NCBI GenBank assembly: GCA_025355105.1
Contig: JANYAE010000115.1
Coordinates: 1 to 64,000 of the forward strand
Reading direction: 5' to 3'
DNA length: 64,000 bases
Source of the DNA: Pseudomonadota bacterium
GTDB lineage: Bacteria; Pseudomonadota; Gammaproteobacteria; Steroidobacterales; Steroidobacteraceae
Position 1 is the stretch's first letter; each line of letters opens with the position of its first letter. Of this stretch, positions 1 through 9,200 are shown in pieces. Made by a program: the position numbers and the translations under genes. The notes below the pieces were generated by a model. The model was not told the origin of the DNA. It did no database searches and saw only the letters and a list, made by a program, of their open reading frames with translations.

Positions 1-354
1 CGTCGTCAGCGTGAACGCCACCTGGTCGGTCGTGCCGGCGGCGACTCCGACGGCGCTCAGCTGCGCGTTCAGGTAGCCGGTCCTTGATGCAGTGACCGTG
101 TACGCGCCGATCGGAATCGACGCCAGCGTGAAGGCCCCGGCTGCGTCGGTCTGCACGGTCGTCGTGGTCGGCGTCGTCGAGATCGATACCCCGGCAACTG
201 CAGCGCCGGTCGAATCCTTGACGGTGCCGGCAATGGAGCCGGTGTCGAGGCCCGGCGTACCAGGCGCGCCATTCGAGCCATTCGAGCCGTTCGAGCCCGA
301 GCACGCGGCGAGTACTAACACGAGGAGGAGCGTAACGGCGCGGGACGCGTTCAT
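1..354 (-). CDS. Lipoprotein with collagen-like GSNGSNGSNGAPGTPG linker and carboxypeptidase-regulatory/Cna-B-like domain (C-terminus runs off the window)
   Basis: Read on - strand from CAT at 352-354: MNASRAVTLLLVLVLAACSGSNGSNGSNGAPGTPGLDTGSIAGTVKDSTGAAVAGVSISTTPTTTTVQTDAAGAFTLASIPIGAYTVTASRTGYLNAQLSAVG; lipobox LVLAAC; open at the window edge, so absent from the ORF track. Confidence 0.8.
   Translation of the reverse strand, partial: MNASRAVTLLLVLVLAACSGSNGSNGSNGAPGTPGLDTGSIAGTVKDSTGAAVAGVSISTTPTTTTVQTDAAGAFTLASIPIGAYTVTASRTGYLNAQLSAVGVAAGTTDQVAFTLTT
271..297. repeat. Three tandem 9-bp units (attcgagcc/attcgagcc/gttcgagcc) encoding the GSN linker
   Basis: Direct reading of the sequence. 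Confidence 0.8.
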
Positions 355-923
355 AGACAGCCCTTTGCCGTGCAAGAGCGGCGTCGCGCCGCGCGCGGCA
401 AGCGGAAGAGATACGCCGGCGACGCCAAGCCGACAATCGTGTCTTGCGCCTAGCGGGGTGTGGCCGGCCGTAGCGAGGACTTGGCGGCCATTCGCCTCCG
501 GACACACGCTGCCTGCGCAACTAGTTCGCCGGACGCGTCGAACGCCCGCTTCCGGGAATCACTGCGACAGGCGCGATCGTCCGCCATCGGCCGGCAACTG
601 CCTCATTGGTCGCCCACTTCTGGGCATCGGGGCGAAAATTCAGGGCCAACCGACCAACGGGTCATGATGACCCCGCGCCGCCGGTCGCGGCCGGCCGCTT
701 TCGGGAAGGCAAACCAGCTAGCGCATTGGCGAATGGCCTCGACCACGGCGGCGCAATTGACCGCTGACCGTCCATGTCCCAGTTGAGCATGCTGGATTCA
801 GGCGATGGCCGGCTCATCGGCGCCGGCCGAGTTGGCGCCTACGAGACTAGGAAGAGCGAGTCAAGGGACTCTCGCGCCCTCGACTGCCACGAGACGACGT
901 GCGACGCAGAGGGGGATTGCGTT

Positions 924-1487
924 TCATCGCAGTGGAGTAAAGAGCGCGATGATGTATGCGATAAAGATTCCAATGCCGAATAGCGGAAAAAGCTTGTGGT
1001 ACTTCTCCGCCCGAATGAGCATCGCCGCCAACGACATCGAGATGAAACCCAGGTGGAAGAGAAGGTTGAGCGCACCTGTGATTCGCCCGCCGATGACGAG
1101 ATCCTTCGCCAGGCTGACGAGCAGCAGGAAAATCAGCAGGCCGAAGAACCATCGCCTGTGTTGACGATAGTGATCGTGCAGATCAATAGCCCCGTATCCC
1201 GAAAAATCAGGGAATACGATGGCAGCAAGCATGTATTGGGCAATCGTCTGCGTTAGCAGAATGCCGAACGCCGGAAATGTCCAGTGCTGTATCGCGCGCA
1301 TGCCAAACATGGCCCACCAGCTTTGCACGTTGATCAGCAGCAGCAGCACGGCCCATTCGAACGTTGGCCAGTACACTTTGACGTGCGCACGCGACAAGAC
1401 GATTCCACGAAATCCGAGCAGGATCTGTGTAATTGAAAAGCCGACGATGATTGAGAGCAAGACTGACAGGTAGCCGAACTGATCCAT
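924..1487 (-). CDS. Multi-pass membrane protein, unknown function
   Basis: 187 aa, several hydrophobic segments (LSVLLSIIVGFSITQILLGF, EWAVLLLLINVQSWWAMF, FGLLIFLLLVSLA). Confidence 0.65.
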   Translation of the reverse strand: MDQFGYLSVLLSIIVGFSITQILLGFRGIVLSRAHVKVYWPTFEWAVLLLLINVQSWWAMFGMRAIQHWTFPAFGILLTQTIAQYMLAAIVFPDFSGYGAIDLHDHYRQHRRWFFGLLIFLLLVSLAKDLVIGGRITGALNLLFHLGFISMSLAAMLIRAEKYHKLFPLFGIGIFIAYIIALFTPLR

Positions 1488-1967
1488 GCGACGAAGCCTC
1501 CCGGTATTCTCGAATCCGACGAACTTATCGCCTTGGACAATGCCCCCGGAGCATGCGTCTTGACGCAGATACTCTACTGAAGCGAAGGCAGGCCTCGCGA
1601 TATTTTCGCCTACGACTACGATGAAGAATCGCCTGCGCAGGCGCCGAGCCTGGGTCGGGGCCGATGCGCGGCCTCAATCCCCTGCTCGCAGGCCGTACGC
1701 TTCCGCGTGGCCGGCGGGACTGCCTCGAACGGCAGCCTTCGGGCAGTCAAGTTGACATCATCAAGACCAGCGTAGCGCTGTACTGGGACGTCGCCCGAGC
1801 TGCCGGTCGGCGTCTATCTGCGAAGCTCGTGCGGCGCTCTGTCGATGCCCGCTTTCCGGCAGTGATTTGAGGGGGACTTAGGACCGCCTCTGGCCAGAAG
1901 CCGCCGGTCGCGATGCGACGAGCAGGGCCGCGCGTATCGTAGTGTCCTGCTCTCGCGTTGAAGCGCG

Positions 1968-2243
1968 TCAACGATAGATGTCGCTGCGGTTTCCGAGCCG
2001 CAACACTACGATTCGTACTTCGCGATCGCGGATTTCAGCGATGATCCGATAGTCGCCGACGCGGTACTTCCAGAACTGCCCCAGTTCATCGCCTTTGAGC
2101 GCGGCGTCGAGCGTGCGAGGATCCTTCGCAGGGGCCACCCGCTCGCGCAGAAACGCCGAAATCCGTCGGGCGACGGCGGGATCTAGCTTGCGCAGCTGCT
2201 TCGCGGTGCTGTCCGCGAATTCAATCCTCCACGCCAAGCTCAC
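1968..2243 (-). CDS. RelE/ParE-family toxin (likely GTG start at 2243, overlapping the antitoxin stop)
   Basis: WRIEFADSTAKQLRKLDPAVARRISAFL...LKGDELGQFWKYRVGDYRIIAEIRDREVRIVVLRLGNRSDIYR is a typical RelE fold sequence. Confidence 0.85.
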   Translation of the reverse strand: MSLAWRIEFADSTAKQLRKLDPAVARRISAFLRERVAPAKDPRTLDAALKGDELGQFWKYRVGDYRIIAEIRDREVRIVVLRLGNRSDIYR

Positions 2244-2454
2244 GCTCCAAGTCTTCGAGCGGAGTGACGCCCTCTCGGCCTTCGGCGACACGCTGCGCGA
2301 CCTTGCGCGCGAGGAAGAGGTCCTCGAGGTCAGCGATCTGTTCCTCGATGGCCTGCTTGACGTAGAAAGATTTGCTGCGTCCCGTCAGGCGCACCAGCCG
2401 ATCGAGTCTGGCGGCCAACTTCTTGTCGAGACGGATGGAGAACGGTTGCTGCAT
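2221..2454 (-). CDS. RelB/CopG-like ribbon-helix-helix antitoxin
   Basis: MQQPFSIRLDKKLAARLDRLVRLTGRSKSFYVKQAIEEQIADLEDLFLARKVAQRV: RHH N-terminus, directly upstream of the toxin. Confidence 0.85.
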   Translation of the reverse strand: MQQPFSIRLDKKLAARLDRLVRLTGRSKSFYVKQAIEEQIADLEDLFLARKVAQRVAEGREGVTPLEDLERELGVED

Positions 2455-2489
2455 GATGTGCGGCTCCTGCGATCAGCCGATTATGCCAT

Positions 2490-2509
2490 TCGCACTACAT
2501 GTAGTGCGA
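2490..2509. promoter_or_regulatory. 20-bp perfect palindrome tcgcactacatgtagtgcga upstream of the relBE-like pair, candidate autoregulatory operator
   Basis: The sequence equals its own reverse complement; lies 36 bp upstream of the antitoxin ATG. Confidence 0.6.
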
Positions 2510-2650
2510 TTTGAGTTATAAATCGGGATCTCGCTGGAAGGGATGCGGACGCCGTCCGGCGGCGCCAAGTGCGGGCGAGGGCGCTGCTGGCGAAAGGGCA
2601 CAAAACTGCGGGCGGAACAGCGTCGACCGGTCGCACTGGCGGACAAACCG

Positions 2651-2826
2651 CTGTAGCGCTTTTTTGTACCACCGGCAGGCTCCCCGGGGCGTCGTCAGAC
2701 TCGGTGTGGCGCAATTCGACGCGCGGCGCCGCGGTAACCCATCGATACGGCTACCAGTGTTCCTCGTCATCCGAGCCTCAAAATCCGCGTGTCGGCGGTT
2801 CAACTCCGCCCCTGGCCACCATTCGA
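2651..2826 (+). repeat. Diverged direct repeat, copy 1 (contains tRNA-Phe 3' half, CCA end at 2819-2821)
   Basis: Aligns by eye over about 175 bp with 3646-3820; ends ...aaaatccgcgtgtcggcggttcaactccgcccctggccacca. Confidence 0.75.
2775..2821 (+). pseudogene. tRNA-Phe 3'-half remnant (anticodon 3' strand, T-arm, acceptor, CCA)
   Basis: ctcaaaatccgcgtgtcggcggttcaactccgcccctggccacca resembles the tRNA-Phe(GAA) 3' half; no D-arm or 5' acceptor strand found upstream. Confidence 0.6.
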
Positions 2827-2994
2827 TTCGCTTCCGGGAGCAAGCGACGAGCTGTCGTGACCGCCGGCAGTCGACATTCTAAACTTTGCTGGCGGGCGGC
2901 AACATCCCGGCCGTCACCCCGAGCGCCCCGCGTCACCCGCAGAAGAGCTCAAGGCCGAGCTCGCCACACCGTAGTGGCAACGAGCGTATGTCGC

Positions 2995-3036
2995 GTTGCA
3001 TGTAACATCGACACTTGATGGGCTGTTACATGTAAC
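2995..3036. promoter_or_regulatory. Two 12-bp operator-like palindromes (2995-3006 gttgcatgtaac; 3025-3036 gttacatgtaac) 30 bp apart, upstream of the mazEF-like pair
   Basis: Second site is a perfect palindrome, first differs by one base; 30 bp centre-to-centre. Confidence 0.55.
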
Positions 3037-3055
3037 GCAGAACGGAGTGCGCAAG

Positions 3056-3274
3056 ATGGCGAGGCGAACGCGGGTTGCAGAGCGCGTCGCGAAGCATCGA
3101 GTGTCGTTGCGCGCGGCAGGGCTTCGGCCGGTGCAAATCTGGGTGCCGGATACACGGCGGACGGGCTTCGCGGCAGAATGTCGGCGGCAGTGCCTGGCGC
3201 TGCGCGGCGACCGCCACGAGGCCAAGACGCTGAAGTGGCTCGCAGCGGCCGCCGATCGGGATGGCTGGAAGTGA
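3056..3274 (+). CDS. MazE-like antitoxin (DUF3018-type)
   Basis: MARRTRVAERVAKHRVSLRAAGLRPVQIWVPDTRRTGFAAECRRQCLAL...; 4-bp GTGA overlap with the toxin. Confidence 0.8.
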   Translation: MARRTRVAERVAKHRVSLRAAGLRPVQIWVPDTRRTGFAAECRRQCLALRGDRHEAKTLKWLAAAADRDGWK

Positions 3275-3594
3275 CGCGCGGTGATCTAGTCACCATCGCG
3301 CTGTCGGGCGACTACGGTAAGCCCCGCCCTGCGCTAGTGATCCAGTCGGATCTTTTCGACGCGCGTCCATCAGTCAGCGTCTTGTCTGTTACCAGCGAAC
3401 TGCGCGATGCACCGTTGTTCCGCATCGCGATTTCGCCGAGCGCGGTCAACGGGCTGCGCAAGCCCTCGCAGGTCATGGTCGGCAAGCCGCAGACCGTGGC
3501 ACGCAGCAAGATCGGCAAGACCATTGGCCGGCTGGACGACGAGGTGATACGCAGGGTCAATCGCGCGCTGGCGGTCTTTCTCGGATTCGCCTAG
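3271..3594 (+). CDS. MazF/PemK-family toxin
   Basis: VTRGDLVTIALSGDYGKPRPALVIQSDLF...VSVLSVTSEL...FRIAISPSAVNGLRKPSQVMVGKPQTVARSKIGKTIGRLDDE; GTG start at 3271. Confidence 0.85.
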   Translation: MTRGDLVTIALSGDYGKPRPALVIQSDLFDARPSVSVLSVTSELRDAPLFRIAISPSAVNGLRKPSQVMVGKPQTVARSKIGKTIGRLDDEVIRRVNRALAVFLGFA

Positions 3595-3645
3595 CGCCCA
3601 CTCGGTTCGATACTGAAAGTTGCTCGCGCGCCCGGCCTCAGATTC

Positions 3646-3820
3646 CTGTAGCGCCTTTTGCACCACCGGCAGACGCGTCAGGACTTCTTGAGACTCCGTG
3701 TGGCGCATTTCGAGTAGAGGTGGTCGGGTAACCGATTGAAATTGCTACCAGTGCTCTTCGTCATCGGAGCCTGAAGATCCGCGTGCCGGTGGTTCGATTC
3801 CACTCCTGGCCATCATTCGA
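3646..3820 (+). repeat. Diverged direct repeat, copy 2 (contains tRNA-Phe 3' half)
   Basis: ctgtagcgcc...accaccggcag...cgtgtggcgca.ttcga...gctaccagtg.tc.tcgtcatc.gagcct.aa.atccgcgtg shared with 2651-2826. Confidence 0.75.
3769..3815 (+). pseudogene. tRNA-Phe 3'-half remnant with intact GAA anticodon sequence
   Basis: gcctgaagatccgcgtgccggtggttcgattccactcctggccatca; 5' half not recognisable. Confidence 0.6.
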
Positions 3821-3996
3821 ATCGGGTATGTTTGTCCAGAACGTGTCGAGGCCGTCGCGGTCCAGCCGGCATCAGGCGAGTGTTTGGATCTTCCTGGTGC
3901 TCCGACGCCTGCGCAGCAGTGCCCGCAGTCCAAAACCCGCCGGCACCAGGAGTGCGACCAGTGCGGTGGCAGCTGCCTCCGCGCAATCAGTGCTAG

Positions 3997-5550
3997 TCAC
4001 GGCTGTGGTCGCACCAGCTGCAGCTCGCCCCAGTCGCCGTTCACGTGTCCGTTCGGGTTGAAGTTGGGGTCGTCGGTCACGATGTACTGATCGTTGCCGT
4101 TCGCCCAGGCGTGGTCATACAGGTTACTGAGCTCGACGGTGCGCCCGGTGGACGAATCACGGAAGGTTTGCACCCCCCGCGTCAACTGGTCAGCTCCGTA
4201 GGCTGCCACCATGGAACCATGCTGCTGTCTGGCCGTCACGCCCTGGATCGTCTCGATCACGTGCTGCTGGAACGCCGCGACTATGGCGTTCTGCTTCTGC
4301 ACCTCCCGCGCCCACTGGGTATAGATCTGGTTGACAAAGCCGCTGTTCCACGCCTGGAACTGCGGATCGATGCGGACGCTGGTCGCCATCACCCGGTACA
4401 GTTTGTCGTAGCCGTCCAGTTTCCCCTTGGGAGTCTGGAAGACGGTGATCTGCTCGGCGTGCCAGTCGTAGGCCGCGCCCCGTCCTGCGACCGGAACAGG
4501 ATGCACGACGATGACCGCGGACCACCATTCATCGATCGGGTCGCCCTTCTCAGTGGTCGCGGAAGCTCGCACCCGCGCGGCCTCGACTCGCGTTGCGCCG
4601 CCACCTGCGCCGCCCCCGTGCGGCCCCAGGCCGAGCTGCAGGCGGACCAGTTGCTCGAGTTCGGGAAACGGCTCCGCGGTCACCTGCGGCCGGTCCTTGT
4701 GAAACTTCCAGACCAGGTACTCCCTGATGAAGTCGGCCGCGTGCATCGGCGCCACGATCGGGCAACCCTTGAGCTTGTACTTCTCATCGAAGCGATCACG
4801 CTGCTCCCACTGCTGCCGGACCGCCGGATCGTCCGCGTACCGGAATGTCGACTGGGGCGCCACGCCCATGCCGTAGGTCCCGTCGCTGCTCTTCACCGCA
4901 CCCTGCACCTGGACGAGATCGGAGAAGCAGCTTCCGGCATCGGTCTTGTTGGCAAACCCCCCGACCAGGCTCCAATCCGTCGGCGCGAGAAGCGAGAAGA
5001 TCTTGCTTTCGTGGTTCGCGTCCACCGGCGGGCTGCTGGGGGCGGGATCGAGCTTCATCATTGCCGTGACCCGTTTGAGCTCGTAGTAGCGAGCCGTGCC
5101 GCTACTCGCATGGGTGACCGGTTGCTTAGTCGCTGAAACCAAGGTGGGACGCGCCCCCTCGCCGGATGAAGCCGGGGCAGCGGCCGGTGCCTTGGGCGCC
5201 GCAGCCGTGGGGGCCGCGAGCGGCGCGCTCCCGGACGTCGGCGCATCAGCGGATGTCGGTTGACCGCCGGACGCCGGAGCACCGGCCGCCGAGCCTTGCA
5301 GCACGCTCGTGACCGCCTGCTTGCACGCGGGAGAGACCTGGTCGCGATGCTCTTTCAGGCACGCGAGCATGCGGCCGCCGCCCGGTTGCACACTTGCGCA
5401 GAACTTCTGCAGGTCGATACTGCAGGCGGCCCGCGCGGCCTCCATCGCAGCGGACTGGGCCGACGCGGGGACTTGAGCCGCGAAGCCCAGAACGGCGAGC
5501 AGTATGCTCGATCGCGGAAATCGATTCGGCCATGACATGGGCAGCTCCAT
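3997..5550 (-). CDS. Exported protein with N-terminal Cys-rich (GLG1-like) segment, unknown function
   Basis: 517 aa; signal SSILLAVLGFAAQVPASAQ; AACSIDLQKFCASVQPGGGRMLACLKEHRDQVSPACKQAV. Confidence 0.7.
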   Translation of the reverse strand: MELPMSWPNRFPRSSILLAVLGFAAQVPASAQSAAMEAARAACSIDLQKFCASVQPGGGRMLACLKEHRDQVSPACKQAVTSVLQGSAAGAPASGGQPTSADAPTSGSAPLAAPTAAAPKAPAAAPASSGEGARPTLVSATKQPVTHASSGTARYYELKRVTAMMKLDPAPSSPPVDANHESKIFSLLAPTDWSLVGGFANKTDAGSCFSDLVQVQGAVKSSDGTYGMGVAPQSTFRYADDPAVRQQWEQRDRFDEKYKLKGCPIVAPMHAADFIREYLVWKFHKDRPQVTAEPFPELEQLVRLQLGLGPHGGGAGGGATRVEAARVRASATTEKGDPIDEWWSAVIVVHPVPVAGRGAAYDWHAEQITVFQTPKGKLDGYDKLYRVMATSVRIDPQFQAWNSGFVNQIYTQWAREVQKQNAIVAAFQQHVIETIQGVTARQQHGSMVAAYGADQLTRGVQTFRDSSTGRTVELSNLYDHAWANGNDQYIVTDDPNFNPNGHVNGDWGELQLVRPQP

Positions 5551-5731
5551 CGGCGTGTGTGCCTTCGTATGGAATATTACTCAGCCGTCTCTACGCAAAT
5601 CAGGTTTATCTCACCGTAACCAGCCCAATATTCTCTGAATTCGAGGTTGGCCATTTGCTCCGAGTGAGGAGGACAGCCCATCCGAGTCAGGCGTTGTGCG
5701 CGCACATTGAGAGCGTGGAAATGACATACGT

Positions 5732-5813
5732 CCAAGCGCCAAGGTCGGCCTGGAGCTCCTCGAGCGTAGCGTAGATCTTCTTGCGGAAGACGACCCGGCA
5801 GAAGATGGTGGCG
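5732..5813 (-). pseudogene. IS481-type integrase/transposase C-terminal remnant
   Basis: - strand reading gives FCRVVFRKKIYATLEELQADLGAW, a hallmark of IS481-type transposase C-termini; no intact ORF around it. Confidence 0.55.
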
Positions 5814-6210
5814 GCGATTCGCGCGCAAGCCACTGCGCAGGCCAATGCTCGGATGGCGCCGATGATGCATCAGATGGCCAGGTCAACCAGGGTGTGGATT
5901 ATTTCGACCGGAGTGTCCTGCGGGGCCAGATTCCCGTGTCGATCTCAAACGCCGGCACCCTTGGGATTGACCCAAACTGATCCAAGAACGAGCGAGGACC
6001 CACCCAGCGAGCGCCCGTGACGGGGTGCCACGCATCGGCGTCGCCGAAGGTGACACCCGGGCCGCTGATCCGTCGTGGCACCCCAAGATACAGTCTGTGT
6101 CGCCAGCAAGTTGGCCCGCCCACCGCAGCGATGAGATTGACCGGATTGTGGAGTCGAAAGCCGGCCGCCTTGCCGAGTGTTCGGCACACACCGGTTCCGG
6201 CCGTCGCCTG

Positions 6211-9200
6211 TCACAACCAGTTGCCCATCAGGATGAAGGGAGCCCAGTAGTACGGATGGCGGAAGTCGAGCTTCCCGCTCTCGTCCCGCTCAGTCCCACT
6301 GAGCAGCGCGAGCTGTGCCTGCCGGAGCGCCTCGGCCTTACTGCGCTGGCGCTGTGCCCCCCGGGATGCGTAGAACGCATGCATCAGCCGGGCAGTAGCG
6401 GTGTCCTGCACTTCCCAGAGCGTCGCGATTACGGCGCGTGCGCCCTTTTTCAGCAGCGTCGTCGCGAGGCCCTCGAATTCGGTACCAGCGCGCTCGCCGG
6501 TGCCGGTGGATGTGTTGCACGCCGACAGCGTCACCAGGTCGTAGGTGCCGAGCGACAGCGTGCTGTCGGAGCGCAGCTCTCGCATCGACAGCAAATCACC
6601 GTCGCCGAGCAGCAGCTGCGACTCGTCCTCGCGTCCGGCGACCAGCTTGAAGTGGGTGGCGACATGCAGAACGGAGAAAGGCGCCTTGCGCCGGGCGAGG
6701 GCGTGTAGCTCCTCCCGGGTGAAGGCCTCGTCGAGGAAGCGCTCGCCAGGCAGTACGCCGCCCGTCCCGGCATCTTGCGCCGTGCGCACGACGGATTGGA
6801 GTTCACCCGGCACGGCGGTCAGCGCTGCGAATTCTCCAAGCGCCCGGCTGACACCGACTCCTGCGGCCGACCAGGCTGTCACCGGCGGTTCCGCGAGGCT
6901 GTCGCGCAGGCCGCCAACGGTATAGACCGCGAGCGCGTACTGCTCGATCAGGTGGCGATGCGCGACTGGATCGTACAGCGCCGCCACCGGCACGTATCGC
7001 AGCGCACCGACCAGGTACAGCATCAGTGTATCGACATGGGCGCTCTTCAGCGGCCCGGCGAGCGGCCCGATCAGGGCCGTATAGAGCTGACCGGCCACAT
7101 CGCGGTAGTTCGACGCGCGCGCCTCGATCGCCTGGCGCAACTGGGCAGCCAGCTGGTTCAGTCGGGCTTCCCCAACCCCACCCGTCAGCCCGATACTCCC
7201 CTGCGCGGTCACGACCATGAACGTGGTGGTCCGGTCGCCGGGTACGAAGTAGATCGCGGCAGCATGTCCGCCGCTTCGATCATCGAGCGTCGCCAGCTGG
7301 TTGCGGATGGCGTCGCGTTCGCCGATGGCAGCCTCGAATGCCCACTGCGTCGGCACGTGTGCCAGCGCTCCCACGGCTTGCCGAAACAGAGAGTCGAGCG
7401 CCTCGCCATCCGCCTGAATCCGTTCGCTCAGCTGGCTGCGTCGGGTTTGTGCCTCGGGACCGGCGTCGCCCCGTCCGTCGAGCGCATCAAGCTCCTCGTA
7501 AGCAGCGGCCAGTCGCTGAGCATTGTCGGCGAGCCGTGTAGACAGCTCTCGCTCGGCCGGCGACAGCGCCACCTCTGTGCCGGCGCCACCATCCTGCGCG
7601 TCACCGCGCACGAGCTCCGCTCGTTCGTGCCATTTCAGTAAGGTCAGCACCTGCTCGGCCTCTGCTAGGCGGCCGCGGCGCACCAGCAGCGCGGCCAGCA
7701 GGCGGTAGCGGGACTCCACGCTGTGGGCCAGCGAGCGTTGCGCTGCCTCGTCGAGTGAGCGCGCGCTCGAGCGCAGCAGCTGGGTCGTGTTGACCGCCTG
7801 CTTCAGGTAGAAGATCGCGAGGTCGGTCTCGCCGCGCCGGTCGTGGAATCGCCCCAGCCGGCTCTCGACCGCCGCCAGCGCCACACGATCCGTGCCAGTC
7901 CGCAGGATTGAATAGGCGCGATGATAGAGCGGCAGGGCGCGCTGCGGCTCGGCAAGGGTTTCATGGAGCGCTGCCAGGTTGTTCAGCGTCACGGCCACCG
8001 CGGTGCTCTGCGGGCCGAAGATCCGCTCGCGAATCGCGAGTGTCTGCAGCTGCAGCGGCAGGGCCTCACGCGGCCGGTTGAGGTCTTCGAGCATCCCTGC
8101 GAGGTTGCCAAGTGTCGTGGCGCTGTCGCGGTGCTCGAGACCCAGAGCCTTCTGCTGGATCGCAAGCACCCGGCGCTCCAGCGGCAGCGCCTGGTCAGGT
8201 CGTTGCTGCGCAACGTACAGCGACGCGAGATTATTCAGGCTCAGCGCGGTCGTCGGATTCTGCGGGCCGAGGCTGCGCTCGTTAATGGCGAGCGCGCGCT
8301 TAAGAAGCGGCTCGGCGTGGTCGTACTGCCCGAGCGCCTTGTAAAGCGATGCCAGATTGCCGAGCCCGCTGGCGGTATCCGGGTGATCCGGCCCGAGGGT
8401 CGCCTCACGAATCTCGAGAGCGCGTCGGTGCAGGGCGACGGCCGCGCCATATTCCCCCATCGCTCCATTGAGTTCCGCCAGATTGTTGAGCGCAATTGCG
8501 GTGTCGGGGTGCTGTGGGCCGACTGCGGCCTCGAGGATCGCAAGCGCCCGCTGCGCGAGGGGCAGCGCCTGCGAGTATTCGCCCTCCTGCTGGTAGAGGA
8601 GCGCAAGGCGGCCCGTGCTCATAGCTACCGCGGGGTTGTCAGGGCCGAACGCCGCCAGATTGATCGCCTGCGCCCGCTGCAGCAGCGGCAGCGCCCCGTC
8701 GTAGCGGCCCATGGTCGTGTACACCGCGGCTAGGTTGCCTAGGGCGGTCGCGGTGGCGGGGTGGTTGGGGCCGAGCATCTTCTCGTCGGACGCTACTGCT
8801 CGCCGTAGCATGGCGGCGGCCTCATCGAGCCGGCCGAGAGACTCCAGCAGCGTCGCAACATTGTTGAGGCTCACCGCGGTGTCGGGATGATCTGGGCCAA
8901 GGGCCTTTTCGCGGATCGCGAGGGCGCGCTGGTGCAGCCGCAGTGCCTCCTGATAGCGGCCAAGCTCACCGGTCGTTTCAGCGACGTTGTTGAGCGTCGT
9001 CGCGGTCTGCGGATCGCTCGGCCCGAAGGCTTTCTCGCGGATGGCCAGCGCGCGCTGATGTAGTGGCAGCGCCTCCTGCGGCCGGCCGAGGGCATCGAGC
9101 GCGCTGCCGAGGTTGGTGAGCGTGGTGGCCACGGGTGGCGCTTCGCGACCGAGCACCCTTTCGCGGATCGCAAGCGCACGCTCGAGCAGGGGTTTGGCGC

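Noticed and set aside
1664-1870. 68-aa ORF between the membrane protein and relE-like genes
   Set aside because: Arg-rich, no motif or ribosome-binding context; likely non-coding
2740-2826. Functional tRNA-Phe gene
   Set aside because: Only the 3' half is recognisable; 5' acceptor strand and D-arm are not found at either copy
2827-3645. Integrase gene for the tRNA-Phe-bracketed segment
   Set aside because: The interval holds only the mazEF-like pair; no tyrosine or serine recombinase found in the window
4045-5136. 363-aa plus-strand ORF
   Set aside because: Antisense to the exported Cys-rich protein gene, no motifs
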